From NCBI RefSeq assembly GCF_017357385.1, contig NZ_CP071637.1, positions 186,001-250,000 on the forward strand: 64,000 nucleotides of DNA, read 5' to 3'. Each line of letters begins with the position of its first letter. Positions within the stretch are counted from its first letter, which is position 1. Made by a program: the position numbers and the translations under genes. The notes under the pieces were generated by a model. It was not told where the DNA came from and did no database searches. It saw only the letters and a list, made by a program, of their open reading frames with translations. This stretch comes from Rhizobium sp. NZLR1. Lineage in GTDB: Bacteria; Pseudomonadota; Alphaproteobacteria; Rhizobiales; Rhizobiaceae. Shown in pieces: positions 1 to 8,440 of the stretch.

Positions 1-72
1 CAGGGCCGGGAAGGGTCGAAATATGGGATCGATGACTATGTCGAAATCAAATATCTCTGCCTCAGCATCTGA
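1..72 (+). CDS. NAD-dependent aldehyde dehydrogenase, C-terminal end (partial)
   Basis: The first 23 codons of the window, reading GREGSKYGIDDYVEIKYLCL near the end and stopping at 70-72, match the C-terminal tail of NAD(P)-dependent aldehyde or succinate-semialdehyde dehydrogenases. In that family the Gly-Arg-Glu-Gly turn, the YGIDDY/YGIEEY stretch and the EIKY strand close the oligomerisation domain. The rest of the gene lies outside the window. It is on the same strand as the operon that starts at 580 but is separated by about 500 bases, so membership in that regulon is open. The subfamily cannot be decided from so short a piece. Confidence 0.75.
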   Translation, partial: QGREGSKYGIDDYVEIKYLCLSI

Positions 73-579
73 CTGGGCGAAGGCCGCCCTTGAGCTGCCT
101 TTTTCCTTTTTTGAGCGGCCGGTCCGCCCAGCATACCTTGACGTCAAAATGTTTGACCAGCACGACCGAAGTGGTATCGTCTGCCGATAAGAACAAAAAA
201 AGGGGCTCGCATGCAGACCGACGAGAACAAAACGCAGGCTGTCCATGGCCGCGGAATGATATGGCCCTGGAGCTCCGGCTCACCCGATGACATTCGCTGG
301 GCGACTTTGCTCCTAAAGGCTCTCAGCTTTCTCCTTCGAAGGACCGCCGCTGCCGGGCGCTTTGCCTCCGACCCTGTACGGGCTGCCTCTTCGGCGGCTT
401 GGTGGGCAGCGTCTCGGTCGTAGACATTCGCGTTTAACAGCGCGATTTCGTTCCAAAGCCAGCTCGCTCGAAAAACTGACGATCAAGTATTTTTATTTGT
501 ACTATCAGTCAGATTTGCTGTACATCTGGGACTAACGGAATTATCGTCAGGATAACACCGACAGGCTTGAAGGAGTTGC
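73..579. other. Long intergenic region with no convincing gene
   Basis: Several short open frames overlap here on both strands, but none has a recognisable domain or a good ribosome-binding site. A short GC-rich inverted repeat (GGGCG-AAGG-CGCCC type) lies at about 77-92, just after the aldehyde dehydrogenase stop, and could help end transcription. The last 100 bases hold the operator-like site at 498-511 and the leader of the next operon. Confidence 0.5.
498..511. promoter_or_regulatory. TetR operator-like site upstream of the ridA-like operon
   Basis: The 14 bases TGTACTATCAGTCA match the core of the palindrome before the tetR gene (TGACCAATCAGTCA) at 11 of 14 positions. The right half-site is perfect and the left half-site is degenerate. 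It lies about 70-85 bases before the first start codon of the operon, where a repressor could block the promoter. Binding by the TetR protein encoded at 8441-9046 is inferred. Confidence 0.5.
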
Positions 580-969
580 ATGATGTTGACCGCAGTGAAC
601 CCGCCAGGAAGCGCGTGGCCCGGCGTTTCGCAAGGCGTTATCCTTAAGGGTAGCGGCGTTTTCGTTTCGACAGGGCATGTTGGAACCGACGCGGCCGGCG
701 AGATCATCGTATCTTCGCCGGAAGATCAGATCGTCGCGTTGTTCGACAACCTAAGGGCGACGCTGACCGCCGCTGGCCTGGAGTTTGGCAACGTTGCGCG
801 GATGACCTGCTATGTCAAAAGCTTCGACGAGACGACGATGGCGACCTTGCGTTCCGTCAGAGCCCGTTACTGGAACCAGGACTGCCCGCCCTCAAGCGTG
901 ATTGTTCAGGCGGCCCTCTACGATCCCCGCCTGCTGGTCGAAGCCGAAGTGCTCGCGGTCGTCCCGTAA
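580..969 (+). CDS. RidA/YjgF/YER057c/UK114 family protein, Rid subgroup without the catalytic Arg
   Basis: This 129-residue protein has the small trimeric Rid fold: the VFVSTGHVGTDAAG strand region, the IVALFDNLRATLTAAG helix and the C-terminal LVEAEVLAVV strand. Family members hydrolyse reactive imines and enamines to carbonyls plus ammonia. The usual PARS motif holding the catalytic Arg (Arg105 in E. coli RidA) reads PPSS here, so it fits the Rid4-7 type rather than true RidA. The start at 580 or 583 is not settled; the GGAG at 572-575 favours 583. It is the first gene of a packed operon, and its stop codon overlaps a possible ATG of the FAD oxidoreductase that follows. A role in clearing imines made by that flavoenzyme is inferred. 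Confidence 0.85.
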   Translation: MMLTAVNPPGSAWPGVSQGVILKGSGVFVSTGHVGTDAAGEIIVSSPEDQIVALFDNLRATLTAAGLEFGNVARMTCYVKSFDETTMATLRSVRARYWNQDCPPSSVIVQAALYDPRLLVEAEVLAVVP

Positions 970-983
970 TGCCGGAGGTCTCG

Positions 984-2597
984 ATGAGAAAGTTCGATGT
1001 AATCGTCATCGGCGGTGGCCATAATGGTCTCGTCTGTGCGTGCTATCTCGCAAAGGCCGGACTGAAGGTTTGCGTCGTGGAACGGCAGCCGTTCGTCGGC
1101 GGGGCTGCGATCTCCCGCGAGGTCTGGCCGGGCTTTACGATCTCTGTCGCGTCCTACTGGATGAGCATGCTGCAGCCGAAGATCATGCTCGACCTCGGGC
1201 TCCAGGAAAATGGCGTTGAAGTCATTTCTGTCCCTCCGAGCTTTCATCCGTTCGACAGTGGAAAGAGCATTGTCTATTGGCCCGATGAGCAGCGCTTCGT
1301 CGAGGAACTCGCACAGTTCTCGAAAAAGGACGCCGAGAACTATCCGAAGTTTGCCGCCCATATGGCCGACATCATTCCCTATATCCGCCGGCTGATGTTT
1401 GAGACTCCGGTGGACCCGATGACCGGCAAGATCAAGGACATCACAAAGGCCATGTCGCTTGCCTGGCGGCTACGCGACATCGGTGCCCGCGTCTATGACA
1501 TCTGGGACCTGCTCACCCTCAGCGCTGACGATTATCTGCGCCGCTGGTTCGAAAGCGATGAGGTTTTGACGGCATTCGGCAGTTATGCATCGGGTTCGGC
1601 AGGTCTGATCAGCCCGAAGACCCAAGGCTCAGCCTACGTGCTCGCGAGACCTTACCTGCGCGACAACTCGACATCTGCTGGCGGAGGCGGGCTGATCAAA
1701 GGCGGCATGGGTTCGATATCTGAAGCGCTTCTGCGTGTCGCCAAGGCTCACGGCGTCGAGGTCTTGACCGGTGAGAAGGTTAGGAAAGTCGCTATCAGTA
1801 ACGGCAAAGCCGTTGGCGTCGAACTCGAAAGCGGCCCGCATCTTATAGCCAAGACGGTCGTCTCAAACGCTGGCGCGAAGATGACCTACTTCGACCTGAT
1901 CGGCACAGAACACCTTTCGGACGCCGTCAAGGGCCAGGTCGAGCGCCATCGCACCAAGTCGATTGCCTTTAAGATCAACCTCGCCTGCAATGCATTACCG
2001 CGATGGACGGCCTACGACAGCCGCAGACTAAACGAGCCGAACCCAGGCTCTGTCACACTTGCTGAAAATTCCGACGAGCTGGAAGATGCGTTTCACACCG
2101 CTCAAAACGGTGAGATGGCCAAGCATCCCTATCTCTGGATCACCACGCCGAGCGCCTTTGACGAGACCGTCGCCCCTGAGGGCAAGCATGTGGTTCAGAT
2201 CATGGGCGGACACGTCCCCTACAAACTCAACGGACGTGAGTGGGACGAGGTAACGAAAAAGGAATTGCTCGATATCGTTGTCGCTCAGATTTGTCGCTAC
2301 GCGCCCGGTTTCGAAAAAGAAGTCCTGCACGCCCAGATCCTGACGCCAAAGGACATCGAGGAGATGTTTGCCATGGTTGACGGGCATGTTCACCATGGTG
2401 AGATGAGCCTCGACCAAGTGTTCTTCCGCCGACCGATCCAGCACTACGCCGACTATCGTACACCGATTTCTGGGATGTACATGTGCGGCGCAGCCTGCCA
2501 CCCGGGCGGCGGCGTTAACGGCGTGCCCGGTCACAATGCGGCACGTGAAATTCTCCGGGACCTCGGCAAGGCGTTTCCGGCCAAGGTTCGCCCATAG
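984..2597 (+). CDS. FAD-dependent oxidoreductase, phytoene desaturase/amine oxidase-like (PYROXD2 type)
   Basis: The N terminus carries the dinucleotide-binding motif GGGHNGLVCACYLAKAG followed by the acidic end of strand 2 (VVERQ) and the GGAA motif of the flavin amine oxidase/phytoene desaturase superfamily. The C terminus has the second FAD contact, MYMCGAACHPGGGVNGVPG. Length (537 residues) fits the COG1233/PYROXD2 group. The start at 984 is chosen because GGAGG at 974-978 lies 5 bases upstream; the ATG at 969 would place that Shine-Dalgarno sequence inside the gene. The enzyme likely desaturates or oxidises an amine or ring substrate. The following genes suggest that the product enters CoA-linked degradation. 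The substrate cannot be read from the sequence. Confidence 0.85.
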   Translation: MRKFDVIVIGGGHNGLVCACYLAKAGLKVCVVERQPFVGGAAISREVWPGFTISVASYWMSMLQPKIMLDLGLQENGVEVISVPPSFHPFDSGKSIVYWPDEQRFVEELAQFSKKDAENYPKFAAHMADIIPYIRRLMFETPVDPMTGKIKDITKAMSLAWRLRDIGARVYDIWDLLTLSADDYLRRWFESDEVLTAFGSYASGSAGLISPKTQGSAYVLARPYLRDNSTSAGGGGLIKGGMGSISEALLRVAKAHGVEVLTGEKVRKVAISNGKAVGVELESGPHLIAKTVVSNAGAKMTYFDLIGTEHLSDAVKGQVERHRTKSIAFKINLACNALPRWTAYDSRRLNEPNPGSVTLAENSDELEDAFHTAQNGEMAKHPYLWITTPSAFDETVAPEGKHVVQIMGGHVPYKLNGREWDEVTKKELLDIVVAQICRYAPGFEKEVLHAQILTPKDIEEMFAMVDGHVHHGEMSLDQVFFRRPIQHYADYRTPISGMYMCGAACHPGGGVNGVPGHNAAREILRDLGKAFPAKVRP

Positions 2598-2615
2598 GGA
2601 GGCAGTGGACGGCAG

Positions 2616-3797
2616 ATGAACTACGAGCAATTTACGCCCGAAGAAAACGAAATCGTCTCCACCGTGGAGCGGTTCATCGAAGAGCGCGTCCGGCCAGATG
2701 TCATGGTCTTTGAGAGAGACGGCATCTACCCGCAGGCCATTGTCGAGGAGATGAAAGAGCTTGGTCTCTTCGGGATCGCGGTTCCAGAAGAGTTTGGGGG
2801 CCTCGGCCTCAGGGTTCCGGTCTTTGCCGCCGTTATGGAGATTGTCGCGCGCGGCTGGACCACACTTGCAGCCTATATCAACAGCCATTCGACAGTGGCC
2901 TATGCGATAGCGTCGCACGGAACCGGCGAGCAAAAGGAAAAATACCTACCGGGTCTAGCGACGGGCGATTTCAGGGGCTCGCTTTGCTTGACCGAACCGG
3001 GCTGCGGATCTGATCTCCAGGCCATTCGCGCGAACGCGGTCGACCGGGGAGGGGCCTACGATCTGACGGCGAGCAAAACCTACGTTACAAATGGCGACAA
3101 GGCGACGCTCCTGCTGACGCTGGTCAAGCATCCAAAGGAGAGCCCGGAGGCAAAACAGAAGTTCAGCCTGCTTCTCGTCGATAAAGCCGCCGCCGGCGTG
3201 ACCGTGACCACAACGTTCCACAAGATGGCCTTTGGCTTGGTCGATACCGTGCAAATCGAAATGGACAACGTCGCCGTTCCCAAAGCGAACCTGCTCGGTG
3301 CTGCCGAAGGCAAGGGTTTCCATCAATTGTTCGATTCTCTTGAGATCGGCCGGATTGCGATTGCCATCAGCGCGGTCGGTCTTGCTGCAAATTCACTCTC
3401 TGAAGCAAAGCGCTACGCATCGGAGCGCGTCACCTTCGGTGTGACGATCGACAAGCACCAGGCAATCCAGTTCAAGCTGGCGGACATGGCGACGAAACTC
3501 GTGACCGCGCGTTTGATCACCATGGAAGCAGCCTGGATGAAGGAACGCGGCGGGCGTTGCGACATGATCAGCGCAATGGCGAAAATGTACGCCAGCGACG
3601 CGGCGGTGGAGATCGTTCACGACGCCGTCAAGGTTCACGGGGGCGCCGGCTACATCCAGGAATATGCAGTCGAAAGGCTTTACCGCGAGGCGTTACTTTA
3701 TACGATCGGGGAAGGCACGAACGACATCAACCGGATCGTCATCTCTCGCCGCATCAATGGCGACGAAGAGCAGACCTATCTCGGACTTGTGCCATGA
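2616..3797 (+). CDS. Acyl-CoA dehydrogenase
   Basis: This is a full-length 393-residue acyl-CoA dehydrogenase. The N-terminal helical domain reads LGLFGIAVPEEFGGLGL. The middle domain carries the family signature LTEPGCGSDLQAIRANA, and the C-terminal domain carries KVHGGAGYIQEYAVERLYRE. The catalytic base is present as Glu366 in the GEGTNDINR motif. It introduces an alpha,beta double bond into an acyl-CoA and passes electrons to ETF. It sits between an FAD oxidoreductase and an adenylate-forming ligase, and the stop codon overlaps the next start (ATGA), which indicates translational coupling. The natural acyl group is unknown. Confidence 0.93.
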   Translation: MNYEQFTPEENEIVSTVERFIEERVRPDVMVFERDGIYPQAIVEEMKELGLFGIAVPEEFGGLGLRVPVFAAVMEIVARGWTTLAAYINSHSTVAYAIASHGTGEQKEKYLPGLATGDFRGSLCLTEPGCGSDLQAIRANAVDRGGAYDLTASKTYVTNGDKATLLLTLVKHPKESPEAKQKFSLLLVDKAAAGVTVTTTFHKMAFGLVDTVQIEMDNVAVPKANLLGAAEGKGFHQLFDSLEIGRIAIAISAVGLAANSLSEAKRYASERVTFGVTIDKHQAIQFKLADMATKLVTARLITMEAAWMKERGGRCDMISAMAKMYASDAAVEIVHDAVKVHGGAGYIQEYAVERLYREALLYTIGEGTNDINRIVISRRINGDEEQTYLGLVP

Positions 3798-4621
3798 CCA
3801 CCGTTTGCCTCACCTTCGATTTCGATGCAGTCTCGCTATGGATCAGTTCGCTGAAGCAGACCACGGCCAATCCGATGTCTCGCGGCGAGTTTGCCCCGAG
3901 GGTCGGGTTGCCCAGGGTCTTGGCGCTCCTGTTGGAAAAGGGCGTGAAGGCAACCTTTTTCGTGCCGGCACACACTGCGGTCTCGTTCAACGCCGAGACG
4001 AGGCGCATTCTGGACGACGGCCATGAGATCGGGATCCACGGATACTGTCACGAAACGCCGGTTGGCTTGAGTAAGACCGATGAGGCATCCCTCCTGGATA
4101 AAGCGATCGCCAAACTACGCAATGCGCTCGGCCAGGATTTTACGCCGGTCGGATACCGCTCGCCCGCCTGGGATCTGTCGGAGAATTCGATCGCGCTGCT
4201 CGAAGAGCGGGGCATTGTCTACGACAGCAGCCTGATGGCCGACGACTACAAGCCATATTGGGCCTCGAGAGGCTTTCAAGTCTCGGAAGAAGCATACCAG
4301 GCAGGTCCAGCGTCCAAGGTGGTCGAGATTCCGGTTGCCTGGGAGCTCGACGACTTTCCGCACTTCATGTTTTTGAACAAGCCGCTCTATCTCGGCATGC
4401 GAACCCCGGCTGAGGTCTACGAGCTCTGGCGCGAAGAATTCGATTTCTCGGCCACGATCGAAGGTTCGGTATTCACCTTGACCATGCATCCCGAAATCAT
4501 CGGCCGCGGCCCGCGCATGGCAATGCTGTCGCGCCTGATAGACCACATGAAATCGACATCGGGCACGACGTTCTCGACGGTTGCAGATGCGGCCCGACAT
4601 TGGCGGGTGCGATCTCATTAG
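3794..4621 (+). CDS. Polysaccharide deacetylase (NodB-homology) family hydrolase
   Basis: The 275-residue protein has the NodB-fold motifs: TFDFDA with Asp9 (base) and Asp11 (metal), HGYCH with metal ligands His82 and His86, the Arg-bearing GYRSPAWD motif, and TMHPEIIGR near the C terminus. This arrangement resembles the cytosolic branch with PuuE-type allantoinases, cyclic imidases and HpPgdA rather than secreted chitin deacetylases, and there is no signal peptide. The ATG at 3794 overlaps the acyl-CoA dehydrogenase stop. A longer in-frame extension to 3557 runs inside that gene and is not used. In this operon a carbon-nitrogen bond hydrolysis, such as opening a cyclic amide or removing an N-acyl group, is more likely than polysaccharide work. 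That is inference. Confidence 0.85.
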   Translation: MTTVCLTFDFDAVSLWISSLKQTTANPMSRGEFAPRVGLPRVLALLLEKGVKATFFVPAHTAVSFNAETRRILDDGHEIGIHGYCHETPVGLSKTDEASLLDKAIAKLRNALGQDFTPVGYRSPAWDLSENSIALLEERGIVYDSSLMADDYKPYWASRGFQVSEEAYQAGPASKVVEIPVAWELDDFPHFMFLNKPLYLGMRTPAEVYELWREEFDFSATIEGSVFTLTMHPEIIGRGPRMAMLSRLIDHMKSTSGTTFSTVADAARHWRVRSH

Positions 4622-4742
4622 CCTGCCTAAGGGCCAGTTGCGCCCGCCGAATTGGGCGCGACGGGACAGTCTTTCTTCTGACAGGTCCTCAGGGCCAGTG
4701 ACAAAAAGCGATATGGCCGTTATCGCAAACGAGGGTTTGAAC

Positions 4743-6266
4743 GTGACAGACAATTCCGCAGCGCCATTTCCATCCGTCTTTGCAGCCCTTGAGGCTTCGG
4801 TTCGGACAAACCCTGACAAGGTGGCTGTTATTTTTGAAGATCAGTCCCTGAGCTACCGGCAATTGCTCGAGAAGGTCGACAACACGGCGCGCCATCTGCT
4901 GGCGCTTGGTATAGGCAAAGGCGAAACCGTTGCCGCATTTGCGCAAAACCGCCCTGAGCTGATTTATTGTTACTATGCTGCGGCCAGATTGGGAGCAATC
5001 TTCGTGCCGCTCAATCCAAACCTGACGCAAAGCGAAGTCAAATACAGCTTCCGACACAGCGACGCAAAAATCCTGTTCTACGACGACTTGGTCGCCGATA
5101 CCGCCAAGGGCGCAGTCGCTGCAGAGGCGCTCGTCCCCATGAGCCGGTTAGGAAACGTTCTGCCCGCAACGGAAATCGCCGCGCCATCGGTCGAGCCGGA
5201 CGACGACTTCCTGATCATTTACACGTCCGGCTCAACAGGAGCGCCGAAAGCAATCATTCTTGATCACAAGGCGCAGATCAATTGCCCGATCGCCCTGGCA
5301 AGGCTATGGGGCGTGACGTCGGCCGACAGGACGCTTGTCGCGCTGCCGCTCGGCTATCTGTATGGACTCTCGACCGCCGCTGCAGCGGGACTGCAGGCAG
5401 GCGGGACGGTAATCATTCTTCGCCGCTTCCACCCGCGCGACGTCCTGGAAGCCTTCATCGAACACAAGGTTTCGGTATTCCACGGTGTGCCGACTATGTT
5501 TTCCATGATGCTTGAATATTGCGAGCAACGTGATCTCAAGTTCGATCTGAGCAGCGTGCGCAAATTGATCTGCGCCGGCGCCCCCCTCTCGGACGAAATG
5601 GCCCGCCGTTTCGAGGGCAAGTTTGCGAGATCGCTGGAAAATTACTACGCGCTGACCGAATGCACCCCGGTCTTCGGACGGTATTTTGATGACGCACACG
5701 CTCTCCCTGATGGCTCGATCGGTCGGGCGGCGCCCGGCGCGATCGTCAAGATTATTCGCTCAGATGGAAGCGAGTGCGCCGTGGATGAGGACGGCGAGCT
5801 CCTTGTACAGGCAGCCGCCACGATGAAGCGGTATTTGAAAAATCCTGAGATGACGCAGGCCTCTATGACCGATGGCCTCTTTAGAACAGGGGATCTCGTC
5901 AAGCGCGACGAAGACGGCTTCTTCTACATCACCGGCCGCATTAAGGAGATCATCATTCGCGGCGGGGCGAATATCTCGCCCTCCGAGGTCGAAAAGGTAT
6001 TGATCGCTCATCCAGGTGTCCAGGATGCGGCCGTCATTGGCGCAACTGACCGCATCTTCGGGGAGATCCCAGTCGCAATTGTCGTGCGCCGTCACGGATC
6101 GGAGGTGACGCAGGACGAGCTCATTGCGCATGTCGAAGCCACTTTGTCCGACTTCAAAGTGCCACGCACGATCTTCTTCGAGCCAGTCCTGCCCCAGGGA
6201 AAGACTGGAAAGACCGACAAGAAGCTTCTGAAAGAGCGTTTCGAGCCGCTTTTGGCAGCTCGCTGA
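4743..6266 (+). CDS. AMP-dependent acyl-CoA synthetase/ligase (class I adenylate-forming enzyme)
   Basis: It activates a carboxylic acid to its CoA thioester via an acyl-adenylate. The P-loop-like A3 motif YTSGSTGAPKAI, the A5 region ENYYALTECTPVFGR, the A7 motif FRTGDLVKRDEDGFFYITGR with the hinge RIKEIIIRGGANISP, and the A10 lysine region GKTGKTDKK are all present. The GTG at 4743 is preferred because GAGGG (4731-4735) lies 7 bases upstream; an ATG at 4713 is possible and would add 10 residues. The 507-residue length is typical. It probably supplies the CoA ester used by the acyl-CoA dehydrogenase and the MaoC hydratase of the same cluster. Substrate specificity is not decided. Confidence 0.9.
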   Translation: MTDNSAAPFPSVFAALEASVRTNPDKVAVIFEDQSLSYRQLLEKVDNTARHLLALGIGKGETVAAFAQNRPELIYCYYAAARLGAIFVPLNPNLTQSEVKYSFRHSDAKILFYDDLVADTAKGAVAAEALVPMSRLGNVLPATEIAAPSVEPDDDFLIIYTSGSTGAPKAIILDHKAQINCPIALARLWGVTSADRTLVALPLGYLYGLSTAAAAGLQAGGTVIILRRFHPRDVLEAFIEHKVSVFHGVPTMFSMMLEYCEQRDLKFDLSSVRKLICAGAPLSDEMARRFEGKFARSLENYYALTECTPVFGRYFDDAHALPDGSIGRAAPGAIVKIIRSDGSECAVDEDGELLVQAAATMKRYLKNPEMTQASMTDGLFRTGDLVKRDEDGFFYITGRIKEIIIRGGANISPSEVEKVLIAHPGVQDAAVIGATDRIFGEIPVAIVVRRHGSEVTQDELIAHVEATLSDFKVPRTIFFEPVLPQGKTGKTDKKLLKERFEPLLAAR

Positions 6267-6298
6267 CTAGCCAGTGATCAACCTCTTGGAGTGATGCG

Positions 6299-7735
6299 AT
6301 GGACCGTTCGCAATATCGATCCCTTGATGGCCTGAGCCTTGCCTCTTTGCTTCATTCCCGGCAAGTCTCTTCTGCAGAACTGATGCGCTGTGCGCTGGTC
6401 CTGGCCGAAGACTGCGACAACGAGTTTAATGCGCTTTGCTATGTCAGGCCGGAAGAAGCCTTAGCTCAGGCGGAAACGTCCGAGCTTAGGGGGCAGTTTG
6501 GTGCCCTGCCGTTCCTGTTGAAGGATTCCGGGCTTGCTTCGACGACCTTGCCGTCCAGTGTCGGCTCCCGCCTGTTTGCTGGGCTCAAATCACCGATCAA
6601 CGCGACGCTGAACGAGCGGTTCATTTCCGATGGGTTTATCTCCTTCGGCCGCACGACAGTTCCGGAATTCTGCATGGCGCCGACAACGGAGGCCGTGCAG
6701 AACTCGGGTCCCACGCTCAACCCCTGGGACAAGACGCGGTCGGCGGGTGGATCGAGCGGTGGTGCTGCGGTCGCAGTCAGCACGGGTGTTGTTCCGATCG
6801 CCCATGGCAGTGACGGGGGCGGTTCGATCCGCATTCCTGCCGCCTGCTGCGGTGTCTTTGGTCTGAAGCCGTCACGCGGGCTGGTGCCGCTCGGACCATC
6901 CCGCGGGGAGGCCTGGGGCGGCCTTGCTGCCGACGGCGTCCTGACCAGGACGGTGCGCGATACAGCAGCCGCTTTGGACGGCATTGTTGGTATGGAGATC
7001 GGCGCACCCTATGCTGCCCCGAAGGTTCCGGGAAAGTATCTGGACCTGCTTGATGTCGCGTTCGACCGGCCGCTGAGGATCGCCACGTGGACGCAAGCTT
7101 TCGACGACATCCCCGTCGCGAATGAATGCATTGCGGCCGTCGATCAAGCCGCCCGGCTCTTGGCGTCCATGGGGCACGAGGTGGTGTCGGCTCCGCTTCC
7201 GGATCTCAAATACAAGAGCTTTCTTCGCGCCCATCAGGACGTCCTTGCCGCAAGTGTTACATTGACCGTCAACGGCAAGCTGCGGTCGAGCCCGGACGCG
7301 GCCTGGCGCGAAAAGCTTGAGCCGGCGATCGTCGACGCCTACGACATCGGCACCACCTTGAGCGCGGAGACATACGCGCTTGCCATCAACCGCTTTCATG
7401 CGCTTGCCCGGCAAATGGAAGTCTACATGTCCTGTTACGATTTCGTATTGTCGCCGACGCTGACGCAACTTCCCGCCAAGCTCGGCATAATGACGATGGA
7501 GAGCGACTTCAGGACGTTCCGCAACCGTGTCGGTGAATACACGACGTTCCTGGCGATCATCAACGCCTCCGGTCAGCCGGCCACCAATGTTCCTCTATAC
7601 TGGACAGAGGACGGTATTCCTGTCGGCATCCAGTTCATCGGTCATTTCGGCAAGGAATCCGAGCTCCTTCGCCTCTCGGCCCGGCTGGAAGAGGCCGCGC
7701 CCTGGATAGATCGCTATCGAGGTCGGGTTTCATAA
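6299..7735 (+). CDS. Amidase (amidase signature family)
   Basis: This 478-residue protein has the amidase-signature core. Lys75 sits in LPFLLKDSG, the cis-Ser is Ser152 in AGGSSGG, and the nucleophile is Ser176 in GSDGGGSIR. The 24-residue spacing between the two serines matches fatty acid amide hydrolase. It hydrolyses an amide to acid plus ammonia or amine in the cytosol. It ends the first operon, 32 bases after the ligase gene, so the freed acid could be the substrate of the neighbouring ligase. Homologues include AtzF, GatA-like and 6-aminohexanoate-cyclic-dimer hydrolases. The absence of a GatB/GatC partner argues against tRNA amidation. Confidence 0.92.
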   Translation: MDRSQYRSLDGLSLASLLHSRQVSSAELMRCALVLAEDCDNEFNALCYVRPEEALAQAETSELRGQFGALPFLLKDSGLASTTLPSSVGSRLFAGLKSPINATLNERFISDGFISFGRTTVPEFCMAPTTEAVQNSGPTLNPWDKTRSAGGSSGGAAVAVSTGVVPIAHGSDGGGSIRIPAACCGVFGLKPSRGLVPLGPSRGEAWGGLAADGVLTRTVRDTAAALDGIVGMEIGAPYAAPKVPGKYLDLLDVAFDRPLRIATWTQAFDDIPVANECIAAVDQAARLLASMGHEVVSAPLPDLKYKSFLRAHQDVLAASVTLTVNGKLRSSPDAAWREKLEPAIVDAYDIGTTLSAETYALAINRFHALARQMEVYMSCYDFVLSPTLTQLPAKLGIMTMESDFRTFRNRVGEYTTFLAIINASGQPATNVPLYWTEDGIPVGIQFIGHFGKESELLRLSARLEEAAPWIDRYRGRVS

Positions 7736-7763
7736 ACCAAATCAGAACAATAGCTTGACTATT

Positions 7764-7780
7764 TTGACCAATAGGTCGAA
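7764..7780. promoter_or_regulatory. TetR operator-like palindrome before the maoC gene
   Basis: TTGACCAATAGGTCGAA at 7764-7780 has inverted half-sites (TTGACC/GGTCGAA) and shares TTGACCAAT with the site before tetR. It lies 38 bases upstream of the maoC start, next to a TTGACT sequence that could be a -35 element. Control by the TetR protein at 8441-9046 is inferred from the shared motif. Confidence 0.65.
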
Positions 7781-7818
7781 AAAAAGACTAACAAGTATTC
7801 TAATCTTAAGGAGAGGTT

Positions 7819-8292
7819 ATGACTGGCGAACTCAAGGTAGGGCCGAACGCAAAATTCTTCGATGATTTCGAGGTCGATCAGAACTGGATCACGCCGCGTC
7901 GCACGATTACCGAAGCCGACATCGTCATGTTCGCGGGTATGACGGGTGACTTTAACCCGGTCCACACAGACGAGGAATTTGCAAAGACAACACCGTTCGG
8001 CACACGCATTCTGCATGGGCCCGCAGTCTTCGCGATCGCGACCGGCCTTGAATTTCGTCTGGGCTTGAAGGAAGGAACCGCAATCGCCTTCCTCGGCATG
8101 ACCTGGAACCTAAAGGCTCCCGTCAAGATCGGTGACACCATTCATGTCTATCAAAAGGTCGCCGGCGTTCGCGCCACCAGCAACCCGGCGCGTGGCATCG
8201 TCAACTTCTGGGTCGAGGTCCGCAATCAGGAAGGCACCGTTTGCCAAGAAGGCGAGTGGAAGGTCATGTTCCACTCAAAGGCTGCTGCTTGA
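7819..8292 (+). CDS. MaoC family (R)-specific enoyl-CoA hydratase/dehydratase
   Basis: This 157-residue hot-dog-fold protein has the hydratase 2 motif GDFNPVHTDEEFAKTTPFG, with the Asp44/His49 dyad and the following LHGPAVFAIATG helix. MaoC-type enzymes add water to an enoyl-CoA or handle other acyl-CoA double bonds, and so complement the acyl-CoA dehydrogenase of the preceding operon. A clear GGAGAGG precedes the ATG. It has its own operator-like palindrome and faces the tetR gene, with a hairpin between the two ends. Confidence 0.9.
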   Translation: MTGELKVGPNAKFFDDFEVDQNWITPRRTITEADIVMFAGMTGDFNPVHTDEEFAKTTPFGTRILHGPAVFAIATGLEFRLGLKEGTAIAFLGMTWNLKAPVKIGDTIHVYQKVAGVRATSNPARGIVNFWVEVRNQEGTVCQEGEWKVMFHSKAAA

Positions 8293-8303
8293 TCTGACAA
8301 TCG

Positions 8304-8335
8304 AGGCTCCGCTTTCGTCGTTCGAAGCGGAGCCT
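8304..8335. terminator. Hairpin between convergent maoC and tetR genes
   Basis: An 11-base perfect stem (AGGCTCCGCTT and AAGCGGAGCCT) with a 10-base loop lies just after the maoC stop, and outer bases AATCG/CGATT extend the pairing. There is no long T-run on either side, so it is a terminator by position and stem strength only. It could serve both directions. Confidence 0.6.
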
Positions 8336-8440
8336 GTTCGATTGTGAGCCATCAGAACCCAAGCATATGCAGTGACGCGGGCCGGCCAAAGATATGCTGC
8401 TTCAGGGCGTTGAACAAAGCTTGGCTAGTTGGATTGGCTG

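Noticed and set aside
2028..2933. 301-codon minus-strand frame
   Set aside because: It lies antisense to the FAD oxidoreductase and acyl-CoA dehydrogenase genes, has no recognisable domain, and is explained by GC-rich codon shadowing.
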